Origin: Oceanobacillus polygoni
GTDB taxonomy: Bacteria; Bacillota; Bacilli; Bacillales; Amphibacillaceae
Direction: 5' to 3'
Assembly: GCF_008304605.1 (NCBI RefSeq)
Contig: NZ_PIJY01000045.1
Span: forward strand, 174,511 to 238,510
Length of the DNA stretch: 64,000 nucleotides
The notes below the pieces were generated by a model. The model saw only the letters and a list, made by a program, of their open reading frames with translations. It made no database searches and had not been told where the DNA came from. A program made the translations under genes and the position numbers. Below, piece by piece: positions 27,831 to 39,020 of this stretch (its first letter is position 1; the number at the start of each line of letters is the position of its first letter).

Positions 27831-29393
27831 ATGGACATTATTCTTTTAATCATCTCCATTTTGCTTGCTCTGATCGTCGGTATTGTTGTTGGTTATCTGA
27901 TACGTAAATCTATTGCAGAAGCTAAAATTTCCAGTGCGGAAACCTTCGCGAAACAAAAGATGGAAGAAGCTCGTAGAAATGCAGATGCGATTAAAAAAGA
28001 AGCGCTTCTTGAAGCAAAGGATGAAAATCACAAGCTTCGTCAGCAGACAGAAGAAGAGTTACGTGAGCGACGTATGGAAGCTCAAAAACAGGAAAACCGT
28101 CTGATGCAAAAAGAAGAAAACCTGGACAGAAAAAGTGAAACATTAGACAAGCGTGAATTAATGTTAGAGAAGAAAGAACAATCTCTAACAGACAGACAAC
28201 AACAAATTGAAGAAATGGAAAGCAAAGTGGAAGCTATGAAACAAGAGCAGCAAACTGAGCTTGAGCGCATTTCAGGATATACAACGGACCAGGCTAAGCA
28301 GATTATTTTAGAGCGAATCGAAAAAGAAACGAAACACGAAGCTGCAGTAATGATTAAAGAAGCTGAAAATCGAGCGAAAGAAGAGTCGGATAAGAAGGCG
28401 AAAAGTCTATTATCTTTAGCTTTACAGCGTTGCGCTGCTGATCATGTTGCAGAGACAACCGTTTCTGTCGTTAACCTTCCTAATGATGAAATGAAGGGTC
28501 GAATTATTGGTCGGGAAGGTCGTAACATACGAACTTTAGAAACGTTAACTGGTATTGATTTGATTATTGATGACACACCAGAAGCAGTTATATTATCTGG
28601 TTTCGATCCAATTAGGCGAGAGACAGCTCGAATGGCATTAGAGAAACTGGTACAGGATGGACGAATTCATCCTGCAAGAATCGAAGAGATGGTGGACAAA
28701 GCCAGACGAGAAGTTGATGAATATATACGCGAAGTTGGAGAAGAAACAACGTTTGAAGTTGGAATACACGGGTTACATCCAGATCTAGTAAAAATACTCG
28801 GTCGTCTAAAATATCGTACAAGCTATGGACAGAATGTACTGAAACACTCAACTGAGGTTGCTTACTTGTCTGGATTGCTTGCTGCAGAACTTGGTGAGGA
28901 CGTGACATTAGCGAAAAGAGCCGGATTACTTCATGATATCGGAAAAGCAATTGATCATGAAGTGGAAGGCAGTCACGTTGAGATTGGTAAAGAGCTAGCA
29001 ATCAAGTACAAAGAGCATGAGGTTGTCATTAATTCGATTGCTTCCCACCATGGCGATGAAGAAGCTACTTCTGTAATTGCGGTACTGGTAGCTGCAGCTG
29101 ATGCATTGTCCGCTGCAAGACCGGGAGCAAGAAGTGAGACGCTCGAAAATTATATCAAGCGTTTAGAGAAGCTTGAAGAGATTTCGGAGTCCTTTGAAGG
29201 AGTAGAGAAATCATTCGCTATTCAGGCTGGTAGAGAAATTCGAATTATGGTAAGACCTGATGAAATTGATGATATTGAATCTGTTCGAGTAGCACGTGAT
29301 ATACGAAAACGGATAGAATCAGAGCTCGATTTTCCTGGTCACATTAAAGTGACAGTTATTCGGGAAACTAGAGCAGTTGAATATGCGAAGTAA
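27831..29393 (+). CDS. rny: Ribonuclease Y
   Basis: 520 aa, the same length as B. subtilis RNase Y. ATG 27831 has AGGAGGTGA 4-5 nt upstream. One N-terminal membrane helix (about 3-24), a long Glu/Lys/Arg coiled coil (about 30-205), a KH domain ([15 protein letters not shown]) and an HD domain with catalytic H368-D369 in [11 protein letters not shown]. It is the membrane-bound endoribonuclease that starts bulk mRNA decay, and partners with the Y-complex that includes RicA, encoded 3 kb downstream. Confidence 0.98.
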   Translation: MDIILLIISILLALIVGIVVGYLIRKSIAEAKISSAETFAKQKMEEARRNADAIKKEALLEAKDENHKLRQQTEEELRERRMEAQKQENRLMQKEENLDRKSETLDKRELMLEKKEQSLTDRQQQIEEMESKVEAMKQEQQTELERISGYTTDQAKQIILERIEKETKHEAAVMIKEAENRAKEESDKKAKSLLSLALQRCAADHVAETTVSVVNLPNDEMKGRIIGREGRNIRTLETLTGIDLIIDDTPEAVILSGFDPIRRETARMALEKLVQDGRIHPARIEEMVDKARREVDEYIREVGEETTFEVGIHGLHPDLVKILGRLKYRTSYGQNVLKHSTEVAYLSGLLAAELGEDVTLAKRAGLLHDIGKAIDHEVEGSHVEIGKELAIKYKEHEVVINSIASHHGDEEATSVIAVLVAAADALSAARPGARSETLENYIKRLEKLEEISESFEGVEKSFAIQAGREIRIMVRPDEIDDIESVRVARDIRKRIESELDFPGHIKVTVIRETRAVEYAK

Positions 29394-29395
29394 GA

Positions 29396-29432
29396 AAAGC
29401 ACAGACATCTATTAAATAGTGTCTGTGCTTTA
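29396..29432 (+). terminator. Terminator after rny
   Basis: AAAGCACAGACA / TGTCTGTGCTTT arms around an AT-rich loop. The T-tract is weak, so read-through to ymdB is possible. Confidence 0.75.
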
Positions 29433-29612
29433 CTATTTCTTGGGAAAGATTTATTCCTTCTGCTTACTAAATACGAAATTTCTAATAGAGCTATTTAGTT
29501 AGAACTTCTCCAAAAATAAAGTCGCATTTCGTTGTAAGCTATTGCTATCTTTTGACAATCAGCTTGCAATGTGAAAAACTTATACTATTATAAACGATAG
29601 GATGATAGAACG

Positions 29613-30410
29613 ATGAAAATACTATTTATAGGTGACGTTGTAGGTTCACCTGGGCGTGATATGGTGCGAGAATATTTACCTCGATTGAAGGAAAAATATC
29701 GCCCGAACATGACAATTATTAACGGTGAAAATGCTGCTTCTGGTAAAGGGATAACGGAAAAGATTTATAAACAATTTTTAGAATTGGGAGCTCAAGTAAT
29801 TACGATGGGCAACCATACTTGGGATAAAAAGGAAATCTTTGAATTTATTGATGAAGCGAAATACATGATTCGTCCAGCTAACTTTCCAGAAAATAATCCA
29901 GGAAAAGGAATTGTTTATATTAATATAAATGGAACAGAAGTAGCTGTTATCAATCTTCAAGGAAGAACATTTCTATCGGCAATTGATGATCCATTTCAAA
30001 AAGCGGATCTATTAATTGAAGAAGCTAAGAAAAGAACGAATCTTATTTTTGTTGATTTTCATGGAGAAGCAACAAGTGAAAAACAAGCAATGGGCTGGTA
30101 TTTAGACGGAAGAGTAAGTGCTGTTGTTGGTACACATACCCATACGCAAACTGCGGACGAACGTATTTTACCAAGTGGAACTGCATATATATCAGATGTC
30201 GGGATGACGGGACCTTATGATGGAATTTTAGGGGTGGATCGTGAAGCAGTCTTGAAACGTTTTTTAACATCTCTTCCAGTACGTTTTGAAATTACCAAAA
30301 CGGGTAGAACACAATTAAATGGAATTGTGGTTACAATTGATAATAATTCGGGTAAAGCAACTAAGATAGAACGAATTATCATCAATGACGATCACCCATT
30401 CTTCGGTTGA
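29613..30410 (+). CDS. ymdB: Cyclic-nucleotide phosphodiesterase YmdB
   Basis: 265 aa. Calcineurin-like metallophosphoesterase of the YmdB family: GDVVGSPGR, INGENAASGKG, MGNHTWDKKE, VDFHGEATSEK and VGTHTHTQTAD provide the metal ligands. The B. subtilis enzyme hydrolyses 2',3'-cyclic nucleotides and influences biofilm versus motility decisions. It is soluble, with no signal peptide. Start ATG 29613 has a weak AGGATGAT upstream. It lies between rny and spoVS as in B. subtilis. Confidence 0.95.
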   Translation: MKILFIGDVVGSPGRDMVREYLPRLKEKYRPNMTIINGENAASGKGITEKIYKQFLELGAQVITMGNHTWDKKEIFEFIDEAKYMIRPANFPENNPGKGIVYININGTEVAVINLQGRTFLSAIDDPFQKADLLIEEAKKRTNLIFVDFHGEATSEKQAMGWYLDGRVSAVVGTHTHTQTADERILPSGTAYISDVGMTGPYDGILGVDREAVLKRFLTSLPVRFEITKTGRTQLNGIVVTIDNNSGKATKIERIIINDDHPFFG

Positions 30411-30440
30411 TTCATAGAATTCTTCTAACTTAGATGCATT

Positions 30441-30469
30441 ATAGGGAATAAGCTAACATCTCCACGAAT
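30441..30469 (+). promoter_or_regulatory. Possible sigma-H-type promoter of spoVS
   Basis: ATAGGGAAT (one mismatch to RnAGGAwWW) and GAAT at 30466-30469 with a spacer about 1 nt longer than usual. B. subtilis spoVS depends on sigma-H. The match is weak. Confidence 0.3.
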
Positions 30470-30514
30470 ATAGTAGCAATATAACTACAATAGCGCATGA
30501 AGGAGGTACTAGTA

Positions 30515-30775
30515 ATGGAAGTATTAAAAGTTTCAGCTAAATCAAATCCAAATTCAGTAGCAGGCGCACTTGCGAATGTCTTAAGGGAGCGTGGCACAGC
30601 GGAAATTCAGGCGATAGGTGCAGGAGCACTTAATCAATCTGTGAAAGCAGTAGCCATTGCAAGAGGGTTTGTCGCACCAAGCGGAGTGGATTTAATTTGT
30701 ATCCCTGCATTTACGGATATTTTAATTGACAATGAAGAACGTACGGCCATTAAGTTAATTGTTGAACCAAGATAG
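30515..30775 (+). CDS. spoVS: Stage V sporulation protein S
   Basis: 86 aa, the exact family length. ATG 30515 has AAGGAGGT 7 nt upstream; the in-frame ATG 30497 precedes the SD. The Alba-like sequence MEVLKVSAKSNPNSVAGAL with GAGALNQSVKAVAIARGFVAP is almost invariant in the family. It is needed for coat assembly and engulfment-stage progress and probably binds nucleic acid. Monocistronic. Confidence 0.97.
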   Translation: MEVLKVSAKSNPNSVAGALANVLRERGTAEIQAIGAGALNQSVKAVAIARGFVAPSGVDLICIPAFTDILIDNEERTAIKLIVEPR

Positions 30776-30790
30776 TGTGACGAATTTGGC

Positions 30791-30819
30791 AACCTTCCTA
30801 TTATGTAGGAAGGTTTTTA
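30791..30819 (+). terminator. Terminator after spoVS
   Basis: Perfect 10-bp arms AACCTTCCTA / TAGGAAGGTT, tetraloop, T-tract. Confidence 0.93.
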
Positions 30820-30923
30820 TTTGCTCTCTAGTTAGAAGTATTGTTAAATTTAGTTAGAAGCTTTATACTTTACTATTGTATACCTATACATAATGTGAAT
30901 TACGACCTGAAAGGAGTTTCTTG

Positions 30924-32483
30924 ATGAACGAAGAACAACGAATACAACAAGCCGGGATTAATCAAGTAGATAATAACATAGAACGTATTAAAAATACGAA
31001 AAGTGACGACATGATTGCGAAATATTTCCAAACAAGTTATGAAGCCCAATCTCCTGATATTAAAAAGGCAAGAAAGCGTCTGAATGAAGACGTTCAAATT
31101 CATTATGATTTCGCTATTCCAGAAGATATGGCTACGATTGGAAAAGGAAAAAAGTTTTTAATTCGTACCTATGGTTGTCAAATGAATGAACATGATACTG
31201 AAGTAATGGCTGGTATTTTAACTGAAATGGGTTATGAGGCTACATCCGATACAAACGATGCTGATATTATTTTGTTAAACACATGTGCAATTCGTGAAAA
31301 TGCAGAGAATAAAGTATTTGGTGAAATCGGACATTTAAAACCGCTTAAAATAGAAAAACCTGATCTCATCATAGGGGTCTGTGGTTGTATGTCTCAGGAA
31401 GAATCTGTAGTAGATCGAATCTTAAAGAAACATCAACATATTGACCTTATTTTCGGAACTCATAATATCCACCGTTTACCACAGCTAGTGAAAGAAGCGC
31501 TCTTTGGAAAAGAAATGATTGTTGAAGTGTGGTCCAAAGAGGGAGATGTCATTGAAAACCTTCCAAAGGTTCGTAAAGGTAAGATCAAAGCGTGGGTAAA
31601 CATTATGTATGGCTGTGATAAGTTCTGTACCTATTGCATTGTCCCAATGACACGTGGTAAGGAAAGAAGCCGTCTCCCACAAGATATTATCCAAGAGGTA
31701 CGTCATTTAGTCGCACAAGGCTATCAAGAAGTAACGTTACTAGGTCAAAACGTAAATGCTTATGGAAAAGATTTTGAGGACATTGAATACGGTCTTGGGG
31801 ATTTAATGAATGATATTCATAAGATTGATATTCCACGTGTGCGTTTTACAACTTCTCATCCGAGAGACTTTGATGATCGCTTAATTGAAGTATTAGCAAA
31901 AGGTGGAAATTTACTGGATCATATCCATCTTCCTGTACAATCTGGAAGCAGTGAAATCCTTAAGAAAATGAATCGTAAATATACGAGAGAAGATTATTTG
32001 GAATTAGTTCGTAAAATTCGTAAAGCTATTCCTAACGCAACATTAACAACTGATATTATTGTTGGATTCCCAAATGAAACGGAAGAACAATTTGAAGAAA
32101 CAATGACGTTGATGGAGGAGGTTGGCTTTGAAGCTGCTTACACCTATATTTACTCTCCACGTGAAGGTACGCCAGCAGCAAGGAAGAAAGATGACGTGCC
32201 AGAATCGGTGAAAAAGCAACGTCTTTATCGGTTAAATGAGCTTGTTAATAAACAATCCGCTGCGTCTATGAAAACGTACAAAGGGAAAACGGTTAAAGTT
32301 CTTGTAGAAGGCGAGAGTAAGAAAGACCCAGATATACTCGCAGGTTACACAGAAAAAAATAAGCTTGTTAACTTTAAAGGACCAAGATCATCCATTGGTA
32401 AAATTGTAGAAGTTGAAATAACGGAAGCAAAAACATGGTCATTAGATGGTGTAATGGTTGAAAACACAGTTGAGGTGAATTAA
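30924..32483 (+). CDS. miaB: tRNA (N6-isopentenyl adenosine(37)-C2)-methylthiotransferase MiaB
   Basis: 519 aa; ATG 30924 is 7 nt after AAGGAG (a TTG at 30921 is less likely). The N-terminal UPF0004 domain has three cluster cysteines ([30 protein letters not shown]). The radical-SAM motif CDKFCTYC lies in the centre, and a TRAM domain ends the protein. An N-terminal extension of about 70 residues is typical for Bacillus MiaB. It adds methylthio to i6A37 of tRNAs reading UNN codons; miaA, the preceding enzyme of this pathway, is 7 kb downstream. Confidence 0.97.
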   Translation: MNEEQRIQQAGINQVDNNIERIKNTKSDDMIAKYFQTSYEAQSPDIKKARKRLNEDVQIHYDFAIPEDMATIGKGKKFLIRTYGCQMNEHDTEVMAGILTEMGYEATSDTNDADIILLNTCAIRENAENKVFGEIGHLKPLKIEKPDLIIGVCGCMSQEESVVDRILKKHQHIDLIFGTHNIHRLPQLVKEALFGKEMIVEVWSKEGDVIENLPKVRKGKIKAWVNIMYGCDKFCTYCIVPMTRGKERSRLPQDIIQEVRHLVAQGYQEVTLLGQNVNAYGKDFEDIEYGLGDLMNDIHKIDIPRVRFTTSHPRDFDDRLIEVLAKGGNLLDHIHLPVQSGSSEILKKMNRKYTREDYLELVRKIRKAIPNATLTTDIIVGFPNETEEQFEETMTLMEEVGFEAAYTYIYSPREGTPAARKKDDVPESVKKQRLYRLNELVNKQSAASMKTYKGKTVKVLVEGESKKDPDILAGYTEKNKLVNFKGPRSSIGKIVEVEITEAKTWSLDGVMVENTVEVN

Positions 32484-32484
32484 G

Positions 32485-32913
32485 ATGGCTGAATATAATC
32501 GTAAGGAAGTATTAGAGGAAGCAAAAAAGCTAGCATCCATGCTTGCGAATACCGAAGAAATTGATCGTTTCAAACAAGTAGAAGCAAAACTTAATGGAAA
32601 CCAAAAAGTTCAAAAACTGATTCAAAAAATTAAAACGTTGCAGAAGCAGGCTGTTAATTTTCAAGCATATGAGAAAAGGGAAGCACTAAAGAGAATCGAA
32701 GCTGAAATTGATCGACTGCAAGAAGAGATTGACAGTATCCCAGTTGTGCAGGAATTTAAAGAGACACAAATTGTTGTAAACGACGTTTTGCAGCTAGTCT
32801 CAAAAACAATCGCACGTGAGGTAACAAATAACGTCATTGAATCCACCGGCGGTGATGTGCTAGCAGGTGAAACTGGATCCAAAACAAAAGATAAATCTGG
32901 CTGCAGCCATTAA
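32485..32913 (+). CDS. ricA: RicA (YmcA), Y-complex subunit
   Basis: 142 aa, starting 1 bp after the miaB stop. It is helical, with the Com_YlbF fold shared by RicA and RicF (KKLASMLANTEEIDRFKQVEAKL). The C-terminal KDKSGCSH supplies a cysteine found in RicA and used in the Fe-S-bound RicAFT complex. The complex directs RNase Y cleavage specificity and stimulates Spo0A phosphorylation, competence and biofilm formation. Confidence 0.94.
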   Translation: MAEYNRKEVLEEAKKLASMLANTEEIDRFKQVEAKLNGNQKVQKLIQKIKTLQKQAVNFQAYEKREALKRIEAEIDRLQEEIDSIPVVQEFKETQIVVNDVLQLVSKTIAREVTNNVIESTGGDVLAGETGSKTKDKSGCSH

Positions 32914-32914
32914 T

Positions 32915-32947
32915 AAAAACCAGGCAACTAAGTTTGTCTGGTTTTTT
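32915..32947 (+). terminator. Terminator after ricA
   Basis: AAAAACCAG..CAAA / TTTG.CTGGTTTTTT stem ending in six T. Confidence 0.88.
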
Positions 32948-33080
32948 AAATTGATATGGATTGTAAAATCACAAACCATTCATGAACGGAATAACCTACT
33001 GAGACGATACAGAACGCTAAAAAATAATAAATAAAGCACTTAAAACCCTTACGAATCCTGCTTTTCATGAAATGCTATGC

Positions 33081-33108
33081 ACTTTAGGTATTTGTCTTGC
33101 ATAAAATG
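33081..33108 (+). promoter_or_regulatory. Candidate late-sporulation promoter of cotE
   Basis: AC at 33081-33082, 17-nt spacer, CATAAAATG at 33100-33108 (one mismatch to sigma-K CATAnnnTA; CATAAAAT also resembles the sigma-E -10). B. subtilis cotE has sigma-E and sigma-K promoters. The choice of sigma factor is not resolved here. Confidence 0.4.
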
Positions 33109-33138
33109 ACTATGAAAAAAGAGGAGGTAAAAGTAATC

Positions 33139-33705
33139 ATGACTTTTCTTGATAAAGAATATAGAGAAATCATAACAAAAGCAGTCTGTGGAAAAGGGCG
33201 TAAGTTCACGCAGGACTCCCATTCCATTTCGCCGTCGCATAGACCTTCAAGCATTCTAGGTTGCTGGGTTATCAATCATTTATATAATGCCAAGAAAAAA
33301 TCAGAGGATACGGTTGAAATTAACGGTAGCTACGATATAAATGTTTGGTATTCCTACAATGACAACACGAAAACGGAAGTGGTTACCGAAAGAGTGACTT
33401 ACAGTGATATCATCCCGTTATCCATTAAAGATGAAAAATCCATCAATAACGAATACGATGTGATAGCTAAAGTCATTCAACAGCCAAATTGTTTGGAATG
33501 TAAGATCGCTAGTAAAGGAAATAAAGTCACAATCGAAATTGAACGTGAATTTATTGTCCAAATTATTGGTGATACGAAAGTGTATGTCAGAGTCAATCCA
33601 AATTGGGAGAAAGCGGATGAAGACGATGATGAGGCCTGGGATTTCGAAATGACTGAAGATGAAGCGAAGGACGTTAAGCCAGATTTTTTCCATAAGAAGG
33701 ATTAA
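33139..33705 (+). CDS. cotE: Outer spore coat morphogenetic protein CotE
   Basis: 188 aa. ATG 33139 has GAGGAGGTA upstream with about 9-nt spacing; the longer frame from 33097 adds residues before this [31 protein letters not shown] and [20 protein letters not shown] are near-identical to the conserved CotE core. The C-terminal tail is very acidic ([12 protein letters not shown]), typical for CotE. It assembles around the forespore and recruits outer coat proteins. The position before mutS is conserved. Confidence 0.96.
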   Translation: MTFLDKEYREIITKAVCGKGRKFTQDSHSISPSHRPSSILGCWVINHLYNAKKKSEDTVEINGSYDINVWYSYNDNTKTEVVTERVTYSDIIPLSIKDEKSINNEYDVIAKVIQQPNCLECKIASKGNKVTIEIEREFIVQIIGDTKVYVRVNPNWEKADEDDDEAWDFEMTEDEAKDVKPDFFHKKD

Positions 33706-33737
33706 AAAAATGCGAGGGATAATACTCTCGCTTTTTT
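33704..33737 (+). terminator. Terminator after cotE
   Basis: AATGCGAG / CTCGCTTTTTT hairpin, short stem with a strong T-tract. Confidence 0.8.
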
Positions 33738-33814
33738 ATTTATTTTTGAGAACGGCACTACAATTTTAAAAATGATTGATGCAATTTTTCGTTTCTACTA
33801 TCGGGTCTGATTTA

Positions 33815-33823
33815 TGCTATAAT
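33815..33823 (+). promoter_or_regulatory. Extended -10 promoter of mutS-mutL
   Basis: TGCTATAAT: TGn plus consensus TATAAT at 33818-33823, about 38 bp before the mutS start. No good -35. Confidence 0.55.
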
Positions 33824-33860
33824 TGCAGAAGAATATTTTTGGGCAGTTGGAGGATTTATG

Positions 33861-36446
33861 ATGGCGAAGCTTACACCAATGATGGAACAATACATGAAAA
33901 TAAAAGCAGAATATAAAGATGCATTTCTATTTTATCGGTTGGGTGATTTTTATGAACTGTTTTATGAGGATGCAATCGATGCTGCAAGAGAGTTAGAAAT
34001 AACATTAACGAAACGAGGCGGCGGAAAAGGCGAGTCGGAAATTCCGATGTGTGGAGTACCTCATCATTCCGCTGAAAATTATATAAAAACATTGATTGAA
34101 AAAGGTTATAAAGTAGCGATTTGCGAGCAAGTAGAAGACCCGAAAACGGCAAAAGGCGTAGTGAAAAGGGAAGTTGTTCAGCTGATTACTCCGGGAACAG
34201 TAATGGAAAGCAATATGTTAAAAGAGGGCGAAAACAACTATATTGCAAGTTTATCTCACTTTAAGGATGGCTCCTATGTCATCGCCTATAATGATTTGTC
34301 TACAGGTGAAAACTACCTAGCATTAATTTCCGGTGGATGGGATTCGGTTATCCATGAACTATTTAATCAGCCGATCAGGGAAATTGTGATTTCTTCTAAT
34401 TTACCTGAAGAAATGCAGCATCAGCTTAAGGAAAGGTTGAATATCACACTATCCTTCCAAGATGAAGTAACATTCAGTGCGGAATATCGAAGCTTAAGCG
34501 AAAACTTAAATGATGAACGTCTGATGAAAGCATTTAGTCGTCTATTGAATTACATTCAAGATACGCAAAAGCGATCTCTCGACCATCTTCAACCAGCAGA
34601 GGTTATCAGGTTAAAGGACCATCTATCGCTTGATATGTATTCCAAACGAAATCTAGAATTGACGGAAACGATTATTAAAAAAGGAAAACACGGAAGTCTG
34701 CTTTGGGTATTAGATAAAACTGCTACCGCAATGGGCTCACGGATGCTCAAAAAATGGCTAGAGCGACCATTACTTGATCGAAATCAAATTGAAGCACGTC
34801 TGGAAGCTGTAGAAGGTTTTTATCGTGGGTTTATGGAGCGTGACACACTGCGGGAGGTTTTAAGATCCGTCTATGACCTCGAACGATTAGCTGGAAGAAT
34901 CGCATTCGGCAATGTAAATGCTAGAGATTTAATCCAGTTAAAAGTATCGTTAGAAAAGATCCCAGAGTTGAAGAATACTTTAGAGCAATTTCAAGTGAAG
35001 GAACTTAGTAATCTCGCGGAACAACTTGTATACCCAGAGTATCTTGTGGGATTATTGGATGCTAGTCTCGTAGAAAATCCACCAATGTCGATTAAAGAAG
35101 GATCGATTATTAAGACAGGCTATAATGAAACATTGGATTCTTACCGCGATGCATCTAAAAATGGGAAAACATGGATTGCAGAACTTGAACAAAAGGAAAG
35201 AGAAGAAACCAACATAAAATCCTTGAAAATAGGTTATAATCGTGTTTTTGGCTATTATATTGAAGTAACAAAAGCCAATATTCATCTATTGCCAGAAGGA
35301 AGATACGAACGAAAACAAACATTAACAAATGCAGAACGGTACATTACACCAGAGTTGAAAGAGAAAGAAGTTCTCATCTTAGAAGCGGAAGAAAAAAGTG
35401 TTGATTTAGAATACACGTTGTTTATCGAAATAAGAGAGAAAATAAAAAAGCATATTCCAGAACTTCAGCAGCTTGCCGATGTTGTAAGTAATATCGATGT
35501 TCTACAAGGGTTTGCGACAGTTAGTGAGGAAAATAATTACAAGCGTCCAAGATTTGGAAATAGCAGCTTAATGATAAAAAATGGCCGCCATCCGGTTGTG
35601 GAGCGAGTCATGAAGGATGGTTCATTTGTACCGAATGATATTTCACTGGATGAGGATAAGCATATATTGTTAATTACTGGTCCAAATATGTCTGGAAAAA
35701 GTACCTATATGCGTCAATTGGCATTGACTGCTATTATGGGCCAAATTGGCTGTTTTGTACCTTGTGAGGAAGCCGACTTAATTATATTTGATCAAATTTT
35801 TACTCGTATAGGAGCAGCAGATGATTTGGTTTCGGGACAAAGTACATTCATGGTCGAAATGCTTGAAGCGAAACATGCGATTGCAAATGCGACTGATCGA
35901 AGCCTGATTCTTTTGGATGAAATTGGACGTGGGACGAGCACATATGATGGCATGGCTTTAGCACAAGCAATCGTCGAATATATTCATAATAATATCCATG
36001 CTAAAACATTATTTTCAACCCATTACCATGAACTGACGGCGTTGGAGGATTCATTGTCTAACCTTAAAAATATCCATGTTCGTGCAGAAGAAAATGAAGG
36101 AACGGTTGTGTTTCTTCACCAGATTAAAGAAGGTGCAGCAGATCAAAGTTACGGTATTCATGTTGCGAAGCTTGCAGAGCTGCCAGATGCTTTAATTGAA
36201 CGAGCATCGGTAATTTTACAACAATTAGAAAGTGACGATAAACCGACACCGAACACAGAAAAAATAGAAGCTGGTCAATTAAGTTTCTTTGTAGAGGACA
36301 AAGTACCGGTGAAAAATGACAAACAACCGAAGTTGGCTAAACAGCATACAGTTGTGACAGAATTAAAGGATTTGAATCTATTTGAACTGACACCATTGGA
36401 AGCAATGAACGAATTGTACAGACTGCAAAAAATGGTGAAGCAATAA
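33861..36446 (+). CDS. mutS: DNA mismatch repair protein MutS
   Basis: 861 aa. ATG 33861 lies 7 nt after GGAGG; ATG 33858 is also possible. The mismatch-reading FYELF (Phe-x-Glu) is at about residue 37-41. Connector, lever and clamp domains follow, then the ABC-type ATPase with Walker A GPNMSGKS at 607-614, [14 protein letters not shown] and FSTHYHELT. The C-terminal helix ending YRLQKMVKQ is the usual dimer/clamp tail. It recognises mismatches and recruits MutL, encoded 22 bp downstream. Confidence 0.98.
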   Translation: MAKLTPMMEQYMKIKAEYKDAFLFYRLGDFYELFYEDAIDAARELEITLTKRGGGKGESEIPMCGVPHHSAENYIKTLIEKGYKVAICEQVEDPKTAKGVVKREVVQLITPGTVMESNMLKEGENNYIASLSHFKDGSYVIAYNDLSTGENYLALISGGWDSVIHELFNQPIREIVISSNLPEEMQHQLKERLNITLSFQDEVTFSAEYRSLSENLNDERLMKAFSRLLNYIQDTQKRSLDHLQPAEVIRLKDHLSLDMYSKRNLELTETIIKKGKHGSLLWVLDKTATAMGSRMLKKWLERPLLDRNQIEARLEAVEGFYRGFMERDTLREVLRSVYDLERLAGRIAFGNVNARDLIQLKVSLEKIPELKNTLEQFQVKELSNLAEQLVYPEYLVGLLDASLVENPPMSIKEGSIIKTGYNETLDSYRDASKNGKTWIAELEQKEREETNIKSLKIGYNRVFGYYIEVTKANIHLLPEGRYERKQTLTNAERYITPELKEKEVLILEAEEKSVDLEYTLFIEIREKIKKHIPELQQLADVVSNIDVLQGFATVSEENNYKRPRFGNSSLMIKNGRHPVVERVMKDGSFVPNDISLDEDKHILLITGPNMSGKSTYMRQLALTAIMGQIGCFVPCEEADLIIFDQIFTRIGAADDLVSGQSTFMVEMLEAKHAIANATDRSLILLDEIGRGTSTYDGMALAQAIVEYIHNNIHAKTLFSTHYHELTALEDSLSNLKNIHVRAEENEGTVVFLHQIKEGAADQSYGIHVAKLAELPDALIERASVILQQLESDDKPTPNTEKIEAGQLSFFVEDKVPVKNDKQPKLAKQHTVVTELKDLNLFELTPLEAMNELYRLQKMVKQ

Positions 36447-36468
36447 AGGAAAAGAAAGGATTGTTTGC

Positions 36469-38340
36469 ATGTCTATTATACAAATGTCAGAAGCCCTAGC
36501 GAATAAAATAGCTGCCGGTGAGGTTGTTGAGCGCCCGGCGTCTGTAGTAAAAGAGCTTGTGGAAAATAGCATCGATGCAAACAGTACATGGATTAAGGTT
36601 GATATCGTTGAAGCTGGGTTGCAGCAAATTAAAATTACGGATAATGGCGATGGGATTTCTGAACAAGATGCAACGAAAGCATTCCTCCGCCATGCTACCA
36701 GTAAAATAAAAAACGAAACAGATTTATTCCATGTGAAAACACTCGGTTTTCGTGGGGAAGCTTTAGCTAGTATTGCTTCTGTTAGTAGACTAACCGTTAA
36801 AACATCTCAAGGGGATGCGGCAAGTACCTTTCTATCAATAGAAGGTGGAAAGGTATTAGAAAAAAAGAAATCTGATGCACGTAAGGGAACGGAAATTACC
36901 GTGGAGGATCTTTTCTTCAATACGCCAGCTCGATTAAAGTATATGAAAAGTATACACACTGAATTAGGTCATATTACAGATTTATTAAATCGATTGGCGC
37001 TTTCTCATCCGGAAATACGCTTCGAGGCAACCCATAATGGGAAAGGTTTATTCAAAACAGCAGGGACTGGTGATGTCCTTCAAGTTATTTCACAAATTTA
37101 TGGAATGAATATTGCTAAAAAAATGCTTCCCCTTAAGCATGAGACACTTGATTTTTCGATTGAAGGTTATATCGCGAAGCCAGAGGTAACGAGAGCTTCA
37201 AGAGCCTATGTTTCAACCATTATTAATGGGCGCTATATACGAAGTATAGCTTTAACACAGGCGATTATTCGTGCATACCATACGCTTTTGCCAATCGGGC
37301 GCTCCCCCATTGTTGTTTTATCGATAAAAATGGATCCCATTCTTGTTGATGTGAACGTCCATCCAACAAAGCTTGAAGTTCGCTTTAGTAAAGACCGGGA
37401 ATTGTATGCAGCGATTGAAGAAACGATTAAACAAAAGTTTCGTGAAATAACGTTGATACCAGAAATGGAAAGAAAAGCAAAACCGAAAGAGAAATCGATT
37501 CAGCATGCGATGAATTTTGATAATCCTATCGTCGAGAAAAAGCCTGAAAGCACAGGGTGGCAGTCAGAAAAACAGAAAGTAAATTATAATCCGCCAGTTC
37601 AGGAAATTAGAGAATCCGCTGCTCCGTCAGTTGAATACAATGAAAAGTTTGCAACACCAACGCATGAAGACGAAGCAGAAGCCGAACAGAACGGTTCTTC
37701 TATACCTGATGTAGTAGAGACACCAGTGGAAGAGCGAGCTACAGTAGTTGATCGGCAACGTGTACCAACCATGTATCCAATTGGTCAGCTCCAAGGTACT
37801 TACATCCTAGCTCAAAATGAAAACGGGCTTTATATGATTGATCAGCATGCGGCTCAGGAAAGAATCAAATATGAATTCTTCAGGGAGAAGTTAGGCAAGC
37901 CTTTCAATGAATCTCAAGAATTACTTTTACCGATGACCTTTGAGTTCTCAAAACGAGAAGCAATATTTATTGAGCAATACAAAGAGAGCTTTGAGAAAGT
38001 AGGATTGTTTTTTGAAGCCTTCGGGAATCAAACCTATGTGATTCGCTCACATCCGAATTGGTTTCCAAAAGGGTTCGAGGAAGAGGTTATTCGAGAGATG
38101 GTCGAACAGATTATGAATGAAGAGAAGGTAAATGTAGAATCGATACGTGAGGAAGCAGCGATTTTAATGTCCTGTAAACGGTCAATCAAAGCAAATCATT
38201 ATTTAAAACAGGAAGAAATGTTTCGACTTTTGGAAGATTTACGAACAACGACCGACCCATTCACATGTCCGCACGGAAGACCAATTATAGTTCACTTTTC
38301 AACGTATGAATTGGAAAAAATGTTCAAGCGGGTTATGTAA
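36469..38340 (+). CDS. mutL: DNA mismatch repair endonuclease MutL
   Basis: 623 aa. The N-terminal GHKL ATPase has [15 protein letters not shown] and [13 protein letters not shown] variable acidic linker (about 330-440) leads to the dimerisation/endonuclease domain with the DQHA-x2-E-x4-E motif from D458, plus ACKRS-like CKRSIKANH and CPHGRP for metal binding. This MutL nicks DNA itself, as expected in a bacterium without MutH. Operon with mutS. Confidence 0.97.
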   Translation: MSIIQMSEALANKIAAGEVVERPASVVKELVENSIDANSTWIKVDIVEAGLQQIKITDNGDGISEQDATKAFLRHATSKIKNETDLFHVKTLGFRGEALASIASVSRLTVKTSQGDAASTFLSIEGGKVLEKKKSDARKGTEITVEDLFFNTPARLKYMKSIHTELGHITDLLNRLALSHPEIRFEATHNGKGLFKTAGTGDVLQVISQIYGMNIAKKMLPLKHETLDFSIEGYIAKPEVTRASRAYVSTIINGRYIRSIALTQAIIRAYHTLLPIGRSPIVVLSIKMDPILVDVNVHPTKLEVRFSKDRELYAAIEETIKQKFREITLIPEMERKAKPKEKSIQHAMNFDNPIVEKKPESTGWQSEKQKVNYNPPVQEIRESAAPSVEYNEKFATPTHEDEAEAEQNGSSIPDVVETPVEERATVVDRQRVPTMYPIGQLQGTYILAQNENGLYMIDQHAAQERIKYEFFREKLGKPFNESQELLLPMTFEFSKREAIFIEQYKESFEKVGLFFEAFGNQTYVIRSHPNWFPKGFEEEVIREMVEQIMNEEKVNVESIREEAAILMSCKRSIKANHYLKQEEMFRLLEDLRTTTDPFTCPHGRPIIVHFSTYELEKMFKRVM

Positions 38341-38485
38341 CCATCGCAATTCTCGTGGTGTAAGAATAATTGGTGTACGGAATAGTCCAGAAGTAACGCT
38401 AAATTTAGGCTTTTTGATAACCTGCTTAGGCCGTAATTGAAAGAAACTGCGGACTAATATGCAATTTCGGATTGTGCTTATACCC

Positions 38486-38584
38486 GCTATGGAAACACAG
38501 TACGCTTTTCGCGGGTGACCCGACGTTCTTAAGAGTCTCACTCTAGTCATGTATCCCGCAGGAGTCTCCGTGTATTTCCATCGC
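38486..38584. repeat. 99-bp MITE-like element with 14-bp terminal inverted repeats
   Basis: GCTATGGAAACACA at the left end and TGTATTTCCATCGC at the right end are inverted repeats with 2 mismatches. Inner GCGGG / CCCGC pairs continue the fold. No ORF. From memory similar sequences are common between genes in Bacillaceae. Confidence 0.65.
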
Positions 38585-38640
38585 TAGTATTGGCTCACTG
38601 CGTATTACTAACATTGTTTAGCAAAACAGAAACGTTGCTC

Positions 38641-38892
38641 TAACCAGTCCGTGTGAGCGTAGGGCGGTGACTCCTCGAAAATAAAAACCAATTTTCTTCG
38701 TGCGATGTAAAAGCTGACGAAGCATTCCTTGTCCTGTGGGAACAGCACGTGTCTGAAGACTCGCAGGAAGGGGGCTTCTTCCGGAGAGGCTGAAGCCGTG
38801 CCCACGGAAAGCATCCGCCCGAAGCGATCCCGGACGGCGATTATTGCACACACTTGAAGAAAATGCAGAGAAGTTAGTTCGCATTCTATATT
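38641..38892. repeat. About 250-bp dispersed-repeat copy with 18-bp end sequence
   Basis: A G+C-richer, hairpin-prone block (GGCTTC..GAAGCC) containing ATCCGCCC-GAAGCGATCC at 38813 and ending with TAGTTCGCATTCTATATT at 38875-38892. Both pieces recur at 58817-58887, the end piece in opposite orientation. This suggests a mobile non-coding element with terminal inverted repeats of which this copy keeps the right one. The left boundary is uncertain. Confidence 0.6.
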
Positions 38893-39020
38893 ACTAGCTG
38901 ACCAGTAACATTCGGATTAAACGCTCGACTCTTTTTATGAATCCAAAATGTATAAATTGCCTACACCATGACAAAGCTAATCCTATGCATACATGCAAAT
39001 ACGGTTTAGGTGTGGGTATA

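Larger units (their letters stand above)
38341..39020. other. Gene-free repeat island between mutL and the Dps-like gene
   Basis: No credible gene was found in 680 bp. It holds two repeat-like blocks (38486-38584 and 38641-38892), the second visibly G+C richer than the flanks. Minus-strand frames across the second block (about 38608-38884) are artefacts of this composition. 38341-38485 and 38893-39020 show no recognisable element; the latter should contain the promoter of the Dps-like gene. Confidence 0.7.

Noticed and set aside
28612-29001. Minus-strand 129-codon frame inside rny
   Set aside because: It lies wholly inside the conserved KH/HD region of rny and has no recognisable protein pattern.
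29552-29586. ymdB promoter TTGACA / TATACT
   Set aside because: The hexamers are good but 23 bp apart, and no activator site is visible to justify such a spacer.
38608-38884. Two overlapping minus-strand frames of 81-88 codons in the repeat island
   Set aside because: They lie within the G+C-shifted repeat, lack ribosome sites and any domain pattern, and overlap each other in different frames.
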